Assembly (NCBI GenBank): GCA_018668095.1
Contig: JABIQF010000049.1
Location: forward strand, 1 to 8,667
DNA: 8,667 nucleotides
Direction: 5' to 3'
Source: Cellvibrionales bacterium
GTDB lineage: Bacteria; Pseudomonadota; Gammaproteobacteria; Pseudomonadales; UBA7434
The notes below the pieces were generated by a model. That model made no database searches. It was given only the letters and a program-made list of their open reading frames with translations, and was not told where the DNA came from. The first letter of the stretch is position 1. Every line of letters begins with the position of its first letter. Of this stretch, positions 1 to 5,669 are shown one piece after another. The translations under genes were made by a program, and so were the position numbers.

Positions 1-1
1 A

Positions 2-88
2 TCCTTTATTAGAGAATGCGTCATCGTTTTATTACTGATCGCCAACTTCTACCTATTTTTAAAACGTCTATCTATAGACGGCGGTTAG
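2..88 (+). CDS. Possible C-terminal end of an upstream membrane protein (partial)
   Basis: Reading from base 2 there is an open frame of 28 codons that runs in from the window edge and stops at TAG 86-88. It encodes a strongly hydrophobic stretch (VIVLLLIANFYLFL) directly followed by Lys-Arg and a short polar tail, which is what the last membrane helix of an inner-membrane protein with a cytoplasmic tail looks like. No family can be assigned from so little. If real, it places a membrane protein just upstream of the glycosyltransferase, as often seen in glycan loci. A chance hydrophobic open frame is a serious alternative. A competing 69-codon frame starting at base 16 is judged less likely. 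Confidence 0.35.
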   Translation, partial: SFIRECVIVLLLIANFYLFLKRLSIDGG

Positions 89-116
89 TTATTGGTTGCC
101 GTCAGCAGTTAGCGGA

Positions 117-191
117 TTTTAGTTATGTGGTTTTTAGTTATGTAGTTTTCAGTTATGTAGTTTTCAGTTATGCAGTTTTCAGCCATATAGC
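117..191 (+). repeat. Five tandem 15-bp repeats upstream of the glycosyltransferase
   Basis: Five adjacent 15-bp units begin at 117, 132, 147, 162 and 177, with consensus TTTYAGTTATGTAGT. Units 1 to 4 differ from each other by only one to three bases; the fifth (TTTCAGCCATATAGC) has diverged. The array ends 33 bp before the glycosyltransferase start codon. In one frame it reads as repeated FSYVV, but that frame has no other sign of being a gene. The sequence does not show whether it is a regulatory array or simple slippage expansion. The units are contiguous, without spacers, so it is not a CRISPR. Confidence 0.85.
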
Positions 192-224
192 TTCGTCGTT
201 TAAAACAACCCGTCTTAGGCACTA

Positions 225-1778
225 ATGGATAGAATGAGTCAATCAAATAAAAAAACAGTTACTCAAAAGTCGACAGCCTCAATGGGGCAATCGTTAGTTA
301 AATCTCTGAATAAATCAGTCTCTCAATCAATAGAACCGATGAGTCTGGCAGAAATAGCGGCGCAAGAGCGCCAGCTTTCATTATTCGATGATGTCCCCTT
401 ACCCAAAGTTGAAATAACGACTGCTAGCGCTAAAGCACGTACAGTTGAATTAAAATCATCAGCACCCGTCATCCGCCCACTGCGTATTTGTATAGCTGGC
501 TATCGCAGCGCGCCTTTTGGTGGTGGCCAAGGTATTTATATAAAATACTTGAGTAAGGCCTTAGTCGATGCCGGTCATCAAGTCGATGTTATTTCTGGCC
601 AGCCATACCCTGAGGTCGATCCTCGCGTTAATCTTATCAAGCTCCCGGGTTTGGATTTATTTAGTAATGGTTTACGATCATTACGTGCGCATCATCTTAT
701 TTCACTCACTAATATTATAGAGTGGACGGGCAAACTTACCGGTGGATTTTCAGAGCCTTATTGCTTTAGTCGCCGTCTCTACAAATACCTAAAATCGCGA
801 CGAGATGATTATGACATTATTCATGATAATCAATGTCTTGGTTGGGGTATGTTAAAGCTGCAGAAAAAAGGCTTTAATTTATTGACCACCATTCATCATC
901 CTATTACCAGTGATTTAGAAATTGCATTGAATGCAAGTGATGATAAATGGCAGCGCTTTTTTATTCGTCGCTGGTATGCATTCTTAGGCATGCAAAAGCG
1001 CGTAGCGTCTCAGTTGGATCATGTCGTCACGGTATCTAAACAATCAACGGCGGATATTTCGAAAGACTTCTCTATAGAGGCTAAAAATATCCATTTGATT
1101 TATAACGGTATAGATACGGAGGTATTCAAACCTCTGCGGGCTGTTAAGCGTGATCCTTGGCAAATTATGGCTATCGCTTCTGCTGACCAGCCACTAAAAG
1201 GTTTGCGCTATTTATTGCTGGCGTTATCACAGTTGGTACAGCAGTATCCGCAACTGAGTTTATTGTTAGTGAGTAAGCCGCAAGAGCAAGGCGAGACTGA
1301 GCAATTAATTAAGCGCTTAAATTTAGCTAAACATATTCAGTTTGTTCATGGCGTGACTACTGAAGAATTAGTTAACCATTATGCTGAGTCGAGCATTGCG
1401 ATTGTGCCTTCTGTTTATGAAGGATTTGGTTTGCCGGCCGGTGAAGCTATGGCTTGTGGCGTTCCTTTAATTTCTACTAACGGTGGGGCATTACCAGAAG
1501 TGGTAGGTGATGCCGGCGTGACAGTAGCAACAAAAGATCCAGCCGCTCTGGCTGAGGCAATAGAAAACTTATTATTAAATGCAGATGCTAGAAAACGCTA
1601 TGGGAAGCTTGGTCGAAAGCGTATAGAGAAAAACTTTTCTTGGGCTTTAGCGGCAAAAGAAATGACCGCGTTGTACTATAAAATTCTTGATGACGATTTA
1701 TCTTTTGAACCATTATCTGATCAACTCTTTCAGGGATCAGATTTCCCTGAAAAAGAGGCTGCCAATGCTAACCATTAA
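225..1778 (+). CDS. Glycosyltransferase family 4 (GT-B fold) with N-terminal extension
   Basis: This 517-residue protein is a predicted cytoplasmic retaining glycosyltransferase that moves a sugar from a nucleotide-sugar donor to an unknown acceptor. Residues about 85-285 form the GT4 N-terminal half: the first strand RICIAGY is followed by the Gly-rich loop FGGGQGIY (98-105). Residues about 290-490 are the Glycos_transf_1 half, with NGID at 294-297 and the E-x7-E signature EGFGLPAGE at E399 to E407, followed by GVPLIST and GALPEVVGD. The first 80 residues or so are polar, rich in Ser, Gln and Lys, and look disordered; they precede the catalytic fold and contain QLSLF at 50-54. The start at 225 has an AGG five bases upstream; ATG 234 is an alternative. 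The 3' end overlaps the next gene by 14 bp, so they are probably cotranscribed. Donor and acceptor cannot be read from sequence. Confidence 0.93.
   Translation: MDRMSQSNKKTVTQKSTASMGQSLVKSLNKSVSQSIEPMSLAEIAAQERQLSLFDDVPLPKVEITTASAKARTVELKSSAPVIRPLRICIAGYRSAPFGGGQGIYIKYLSKALVDAGHQVDVISGQPYPEVDPRVNLIKLPGLDLFSNGLRSLRAHHLISLTNIIEWTGKLTGGFSEPYCFSRRLYKYLKSRRDDYDIIHDNQCLGWGMLKLQKKGFNLLTTIHHPITSDLEIALNASDDKWQRFFIRRWYAFLGMQKRVASQLDHVVTVSKQSTADISKDFSIEAKNIHLIYNGIDTEVFKPLRAVKRDPWQIMAIASADQPLKGLRYLLLALSQLVQQYPQLSLLLVSKPQEQGETEQLIKRLNLAKHIQFVHGVTTEELVNHYAESSIAIVPSVYEGFGLPAGEAMACGVPLISTNGGALPEVVGDAGVTVATKDPAALAEAIENLLLNADARKRYGKLGRKRIEKNFSWALAAKEMTALYYKILDDDLSFEPLSDQLFQGSDFPEKEAANANH
1755..1758 (+). promoter_or_regulatory. 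Ribosome binding site that sets the methyltransferase start
   Basis: GAGG lies six bases before ATG 1765, inside the last codons of the glycosyltransferase. This favours 1765 over the earlier in-frame ATG at 1687, whose extra 26 codons merely re-read the glycosyltransferase C-terminus in another frame and add no methyltransferase motif. Confidence 0.75.
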
Positions 1779-2505
1779 TTTTCAGCATATGGGTTTGGCA
1801 AAAGGTGATAAAGTTTTAGATCTTGGCTGTGGTGAAGGCCGGCATATTATTTCTGCTTATATGGAATTTGATATTCAAGCGGTAGGCGTTGATCTTAGTT
1901 TTGATGATTTGAAAATAAGTGCTGAACGATTTACGCAGTTCTCTGAACCGAGTAATGGCAATAAAAGTTTTTCATTATCAGCATCTAATGCGTTGTCATT
2001 ACCTTTTGCCAGTAATAGTTTTGATGCAGTTATCTGTTCAGAAGTGCTTGAGCATATTCCAGATTATCAAGCGGTATTGGCTGAAATTACACGCGTGTTA
2101 AAGCCTAAAGGTGTATTTGCGACCAGTGTGCCGCGTGCATGGCCAGAGAGAATTTGTTGGGCGTTAAGCCGTGCTTACCATGAGGTTGAAGGTGGCCATA
2201 TTCGTATCTTTAATGCGAGGACGTTACGAAAAAATATTCAACAACAAGGCTATGCTTATTATGCTGGCCATTGGGCCCATGCTTTACATGTTCCGTTCTG
2301 GTGGTTGAAATGTTTGTTTTGGGATAAGCAGGAAACATCTAAGTTAATTGCCGCTTATCATAAGTTGTTAGTTTGGGATTTAATGAAGAAGCCTTGGTTG
2401 ACACAAACAATTGATAAATTACTTAACCCGTTAATGGGTAAAAGTGTTGTGATGTACTTTCAAAAGAATGCATCTGTGGCAGCCGATAATGGAGCTGCTC
2501 AATAA
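1765..2505 (+). CDS. Class I SAM-dependent methyltransferase (Methyltransf_11 type)
   Basis: With the start at 1765 the protein has 246 residues. It opens almost directly into the Rossmann methyltransferase core: motif I VLDLGCGEG at 17-25 for the SAM glycine loop, the acidic end of strand 2 at VGVDLS (D43), then NALSLPF (75-81) and FDAVICSEVLEHIPD (86-100). This order is typical of small-molecule O-, N- or C-methyltransferases. The C-terminal third (WAHALHVPFWWLKC, then LVWDLM and LNPLMGKSVV) is rich in Trp and His, is not part of the core, and probably shapes acceptor binding. It is cytoplasmic, with no signal or membrane segment. Its first 14 bases overlap the glycosyltransferase, and its stop overlaps the next start as TAATG, so the three genes are probably translationally coupled. 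Its substrate may be the glycosyltransferase or toroid product (inference). Confidence 0.9.
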   Translation: MLTINFQHMGLAKGDKVLDLGCGEGRHIISAYMEFDIQAVGVDLSFDDLKISAERFTQFSEPSNGNKSFSLSASNALSLPFASNSFDAVICSEVLEHIPDYQAVLAEITRVLKPKGVFATSVPRAWPERICWALSRAYHEVEGGHIRIFNARTLRKNIQQQGYAYYAGHWAHALHVPFWWLKCLFWDKQETSKLIAAYHKLLVWDLMKKPWLTQTIDKLLNPLMGKSVVMYFQKNASVAADNGAAQ

Positions 2506-3551
2506 TGAGTAAATTACTTTTATTGAAAGGGCTTTATCCTGAAGCGTTTTTTTTATCGACCGTTAATTTTATCCGGCAGGTGCAACAACCCAGTGGTGCT
2601 ATTCCCTGGTTTGAAGGCGGTCATTGTGATCCTTGGGATCATGTTGAATCAGCTATGGGATTAAGTATTCATCGCGATTTTGTTAATGCTGAGCGAGCTT
2701 ATCAATGGTTGGCAGATCAGCAGTTGCCCGATGGAAGCTGGTGGGCGGCTTACAAAGATGATGTGGTTGAAAAGAAAGATCGGCGTGAAACTAATTTTGT
2801 CGCCTATGTCGCGACGGGTGTTTGGCATCATTATTTAATTAGTCAGAACAATGATTTTATACAGCGACTATGGCCAGTAGTTGATGCGGCAATCAATTTC
2901 GTCATTGCCCAGCAACAGGAAGAGGGTGACATCAATTGGGCCGTGGATACTAATAGCGAGCCGATGTGTGACGCATTAATTACCGGGTGTAGCTCTATTT
3001 ATAAGAGCCTGGAATGCGCTCATAATATTTCGGTAATCGTTAATCAGCCTCGACCTGAATGGTTGTTGGCGCGAGAAAAGCTAGGTGATGCCTTACGCAA
3101 TAAACCGCAGCGTTTTGATCGTACGTGGGAGAGTAAATCACGATTTTCAATGGACTGGTTTTATCCAGTATTAACTGGGGTTATTCCAAAGGCGCAAGCG
3201 TCAGCACATTTAATGACGCGTTGGGATGAGTTTGTAGAAGTCAGCTTGGGTTGTCGTTGTGTGGTTGAAGAGCCATGGGTAACGGTTGCAGAGTCCTGCG
3301 AGTTAACCATGGCATTACTAGCAGCAGGAGAGCATGCTCGTGCCTCAGAGCTGTATAGCTGGCTGCATCAATGGCAGTTAGATGATGGCTCCTATTGGAC
3401 GGGTTACCAGTTTGTGCAAGATGTTCTATGGCCAGATGAAAAGCCTACTTGGACGGCAGGCGCTATTCTATTGGCTGCTGATGCCTTAACTGAATATACG
3501 GCAGCGTCACAGCTATTCACCACAGTATCATTGTTAGATCCGTCTAAATAA
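2505..3551 (+). CDS. Alpha/alpha-toroid 'prenyltransferase/squalene cyclase-like' protein
   Basis: The 348-residue protein starts in a TAATG overlap, with GGAG at 2491-2494 as ribosome binding site. It shows repeats typical of the terpenoid-cyclase/prenyltransferase toroid: QQPSGAIPW at 27-35, DQQLPDGSWW at 71-80 and WQLDDGSYW at 290-298, each a Q/W-x-x-DG-(S/A)-x-W unit, separated by helical pairs. Other distinctive blocks are DPWDHVESAMGL (42-53), ATGVWHHYL (103-111), ITGCSSIYKSL (159-169), MDWFYPVLTG (216-225) and the C-terminal AGAILLAADAL. I see no DxDD acid motif of class II cyclases and no obvious zinc-ligand set of protein prenyltransferase beta subunits, so the family name does not establish the chemistry. 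It has no signal peptide or membrane segment. It could be a cyclase, a carbohydrate-active toroid enzyme, or a binding protein. Its last 18 bases overlap the convergent methyltransferase gene. Confidence 0.75.
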   Translation: MSKLLLLKGLYPEAFFLSTVNFIRQVQQPSGAIPWFEGGHCDPWDHVESAMGLSIHRDFVNAERAYQWLADQQLPDGSWWAAYKDDVVEKKDRRETNFVAYVATGVWHHYLISQNNDFIQRLWPVVDAAINFVIAQQQEEGDINWAVDTNSEPMCDALITGCSSIYKSLECAHNISVIVNQPRPEWLLAREKLGDALRNKPQRFDRTWESKSRFSMDWFYPVLTGVIPKAQASAHLMTRWDEFVEVSLGCRCVVEEPWVTVAESCELTMALLAAGEHARASELYSWLHQWQLDDGSYWTGYQFVQDVLWPDEKPTWTAGAILLAADALTEYTAASQLFTTVSLLDPSK

Positions 3552-4160
3552 GCCTAAAGTATTCACTGTCGGTAGCTCTTCAAATAAACCAGATGCCTTT
3601 GCAAGTTTCCAAATAGTGTAGGGTGCTTGGCCACCATCGTTGGGGTCAGGAAATATATCGTGAATTGCTAAAATTCCACCCACCACAATATGATTAGCCC
3701 ACGCGCGGTAATCAATCATTGCTGCTTCCATACTATGGCCGCCATCAATAAAAACCATACCTAGTGGAATTGACCAATGACGAGAGGCAAGTTGTGATGC
3801 GGCGACAATGGGTATAACGGTTTCTTCAAGTTCGGCATTTCGGAGTGTTCTACGAAATGTTCTAAAACTATCCATTAATTGAGCTTGCGAATCAAATAGC
3901 TCGCTATCGTGATACTCCTCCCCTAATTGGTGCTCTTCAGAGCCGCGGTGATGATCAACGGCATAAACAATATTATTATTTTGTTTGGCGGCGCTGCCTA
4001 GAAAGACGGTGGATTTTCCACAGTAGCTGCCTACTTCTAAAGTGGGCCCAAGAGCGGCAGTGTGGCTTGCGGCTTCAAATAAAGCTTGTCCTTCGTCATC
4101 GGCAAGAAATCCTTTAATGCTTTCTATATTGATAGGCAAATCTGTAATTTTAAATGGCAT
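3534..4160 (-). CDS. Class I SAM-dependent methyltransferase (Methyltransf_24 type)
   Basis: A 208-residue cytoplasmic protein. The SAM-binding motif I is LEVGSYCGKS (41-50); strand 2 ends in YAVDHHRGSEEH (66-77); FIDGGHSMEAAMIDY (137-151) and IHDIFPDP (166-173) complete the pattern of the Methyltransf_24 group, which includes sugar and macrolide O-methyltransferases. The Asp/His positions in DGGH and HD could bind a metal, as in related enzymes (inference). It differs clearly from the methyltransferase at 1765. It is transcribed towards the three-gene operon and overlaps the toroid gene by 18 bp at the 3' ends. The start at 4160 lacks a strong ribosome binding site; a GAG lies well upstream. 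It belongs by context to the same pathway, despite its orientation. Confidence 0.9.
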   Translation of the reverse strand: MPFKITDLPINIESIKGFLADDEGQALFEAASHTAALGPTLEVGSYCGKSTVFLGSAAKQNNNIVYAVDHHRGSEEHQLGEEYHDSELFDSQAQLMDSFRTFRRTLRNAELEETVIPIVAASQLASRHWSIPLGMVFIDGGHSMEAAMIDYRAWANHIVVGGILAIHDIFPDPNDGGQAPYTIWKLAKASGLFEELPTVNTLGLFRRI

Positions 4161-4227
4161 GTTAAAATATTATTCTCATTATTTAAGCGTGTCTGTTCAC
4201 CATAGCGACAAAGGTTTAAAAACACAA

Positions 4228-4256
4228 TGGAAAGATAGCGATAGCTAGATTAGAAT
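4228..4256 (+). promoter_or_regulatory. Candidate sigma-70 promoter for the PP-loop gene
   Basis: In the 128-bp divergent spacer (4161-4288), TGGAAA (4228-4233, four of six to TTGACA) and TAGAAT (4251-4256, five of six to TATAAT) are 17 bp apart. This would start transcription about 25 bases before ATG 4289. A tandem GATAGC GATAGC lies in the spacer at 4234-4245. I found no comparably convincing minus-strand promoter, although one is needed for the divergent methyltransferase. Confidence 0.3.
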
Positions 4257-4288
4257 GACATATATAAAAAAAATGAAAGAGAAATAAA

Positions 4289-5416
4289 ATGCATATTGGT
4301 ATACCTAAGTTAGTGTTTAATAATAATCAAATAAGCTATGAGGTTGATATTACCTGTGCACAAGGTAATAGAACACTTTGGTATAGTTTAGATAAATCTT
4401 TTTCTGATTTACTTTGCGACAGCGGCGATGCAGCATTACTAGGGATGCTGATACCAGCAATGTTAGCAGGCGAGGATATTCATATACAGGGGGCCGTTTC
4501 TGAGCAGCTATATTACAATGTTTCTGGTCCTCTTCAGCAGGCAATACAGATAATTATCCCTTCACTAAAAAAGATTAAGATTATTGCAGAAGAAATTGAC
4601 TGCGAACAGCCAAAGCGAGCTAAAGGCGTCATCACAGGATTTTCTGCTGGTATAGATTCCTATTGTGCAATGGCAGATCATTATTACTCTGATGTGACCG
4701 AGGCTTTTAAAGTGACACATCTGCTTTTTAATAATGTCGGTTCACATGGTGTAGGAGGCGAAGCTTTATTTAGAGAGCGATCAGATCGACTTACTCCTCA
4801 TGCTCAAGCATTAGGTTTACCACTATTAATAGTGAATTCGAATTTACATGAATTTTATTGTCCTGAAATTGGTTTTCAAAGAACCCATACCTTACGTAAT
4901 ACATCAGTTGCTTTATTATTACAGCAGGGAATAGGTCGATACTTATACGCTTCGAGTTTTAGCTATGCCGATACATCTATTGGTGAAAGTTATGATATTT
5001 CAATGAGTGATGCGGTGTTGGTGCCCATGTTGTCAACGGCGATGCTTAATGCTATGCCTACAGGTGCACAATACAGTCGGGTAGAAAAAACCCTTCGCGT
5101 TGCAGAAGTGCCCGATTCATATACCGCTCTCGATGTGTGTCTCGGTCCGGAGAATGCGAGTAGCAGTGCTAATTGTGGTAAATGTTATAAATGTTTAAGA
5201 ACTTTAAATACATTAGAAATTGCCGGCTATCTTGATCGCTATGAAAGTGTTTTTGATATGAAAAATTATAAGCGTTATCGAAGTAAGGGCTTTATGAAAA
5301 TATTGATAACTAAAAAGCCACTGTCGGCTGAAGTTCGGGCATATGCAAAAGAAAAGCAATTTTCATTCCCGCTGATTTCACATCTTGTTGCATTAGTTAT
5401 GCGGAATCAAAAATAA
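4289..5416 (+). CDS. PP-loop ATP pyrophosphatase-like protein with four-Cys metal site
   Basis: This 375-residue protein carries an adenylate-forming PP-loop, GFSAGIDS at 117-124, the SGGxDS-type motif of the QueC/asparagine-synthetase/tRNA-thiolation superfamily, which activates a carbonyl with ATP for attack by ammonia or sulfur. Further on, C284, C296, C299 and C302 (within NCGKCYKCLRTL) form a C-x11-C-x2-C-x2-C set resembling the zinc site of QueC (7-cyano-7-deazaguanine synthase). It is much longer than QueC: about 108 residues of an unrecognised, probably beta-rich domain precede the PP-loop, and a basic tail (325-375) follows. No queuosine genes are nearby, so a QueC role is unlikely; amidation or thiolation of a metabolite or sugar is a possible role (inference). 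A weak AGAG ribosome site sits seven bases upstream of the start. It may serve the adjacent methyltransferase/glycosyltransferase cluster. Confidence 0.75.
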   Translation: MHIGIPKLVFNNNQISYEVDITCAQGNRTLWYSLDKSFSDLLCDSGDAALLGMLIPAMLAGEDIHIQGAVSEQLYYNVSGPLQQAIQIIIPSLKKIKIIAEEIDCEQPKRAKGVITGFSAGIDSYCAMADHYYSDVTEAFKVTHLLFNNVGSHGVGGEALFRERSDRLTPHAQALGLPLLIVNSNLHEFYCPEIGFQRTHTLRNTSVALLLQQGIGRYLYASSFSYADTSIGESYDISMSDAVLVPMLSTAMLNAMPTGAQYSRVEKTLRVAEVPDSYTALDVCLGPENASSSANCGKCYKCLRTLNTLEIAGYLDRYESVFDMKNYKRYRSKGFMKILITKKPLSAEVRAYAKEKQFSFPLISHLVALVMRNQK

Positions 5417-5422
5417 CAGGGC

Positions 5423-5449
5423 TTGGATGGCTTAAATGGCTTGAATGAC
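5423..5449 (+). repeat. Three imperfect 9-bp tandem repeats after the PP-loop gene
   Basis: TTGGATGGC, TTAAATGGC and TTGAATGAC follow one another immediately downstream of the PP-loop stop codon. There is no hairpin with a T-run here, so this is not an intrinsic terminator. It may be simple-sequence slippage. Confidence 0.5.
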
Positions 5450-5498
5450 ATGAAAAAAAATCAGTAATATGATCGATAATAATTTGCACATAATTCAA

Positions 5499-5512
5499 TT
5501 CATTTAGATCAA
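5499..5512 (+). promoter_or_regulatory. FNR/ANR-like palindrome upstream of the metalloprotease
   Basis: TTCATTTAGATCAA matches nine of the ten fixed bases of the FNR/ANR box TTGAT-N4-ATCAA. A TAATAC at 5532-5537 is a poor -10 element, but its distance would suit an activator site near -40. The leader to ATG 5670 would then be about 125 bases. The match could be chance in AT-rich DNA, so oxygen control of the protease is only a suggestion. Confidence 0.3.
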
Positions 5513-5594
5513 TAAGAAGTAAAAAATGGTCTAATACATCACACTTCGCCGTAGAATAAGGTGGTTGATAGCCGATAATGCGAATGTTTGTCTA

Positions 5595-5634
5595 ATCTAT
5601 ATAGGAGAGGGATTTCTATATATTTACTATAGAT
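5595..5634 (+). repeat. AT-rich repeat block with orphan Shine-Dalgarno-like sequence
   Basis: Three related elements, ATCTATATAG (5595-5604), TTCTATATAT (5614-5623) and TACTATAGAT (5625-5634), lie ahead of the protease gene. The outer ends ATCTATA and TATAGAT are inverted copies and could close a stem. Between them sits AGGAGAGGG (5603-5611), a strong Shine-Dalgarno-like run with no start codon at a usable distance. The 253-bp spacer 5417-5669 otherwise contains only the short repeats and FNR-like site listed separately; I see no RNA gene or terminator. Confidence 0.4.
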
Positions 5635-5669
5635 AATGTATAAACAAATGGTGGGGCATTAAGTATTTT

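Noticed and set aside
65..80. Short hairpin CGTCTA-TCTA-TAGACG as a terminator or operator
   Set aside because: Only a six-base stem with no T-run, and it overlaps the candidate upstream coding end; too weak to call.
117..191. CRISPR-like array
   Set aside because: Units are 15 bp and contiguous with no unique spacers; no cas genes are in the window.
16..225. 69-codon open frame overlapping the glycosyltransferase start as TAATG
   Set aside because: Its middle is only the translated 15-bp repeat (FSYVV), it has no spaced ribosome site, and its first part runs over a more protein-like membrane-helix frame (2-88). The TAATG junction alone is not enough.
1687..1764. Longer N-terminus for the first methyltransferase
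   Set aside because: The extra 26 codons lie inside the glycosyltransferase, add no motif, and the GAGG six bases before 1765 supports the shorter form.
4255..4287. 10-codon frame just before the PP-loop gene
   Set aside because: Lysine-rich reading of an A-rich leader, with no ribosome site; likely chance.
4289..5416. Assignment as queC (7-cyano-7-deazaguanine synthase)
   Set aside because: Shares the PP-loop and four-cysteine logic but is far longer, with a foreign N-terminal domain, and no queuosine genes are nearby.
5417..5460. Intrinsic terminator after the PP-loop gene
   Set aside because: No inverted repeat can be found and the run here is of A, not T, on the transcribed-sense strand.
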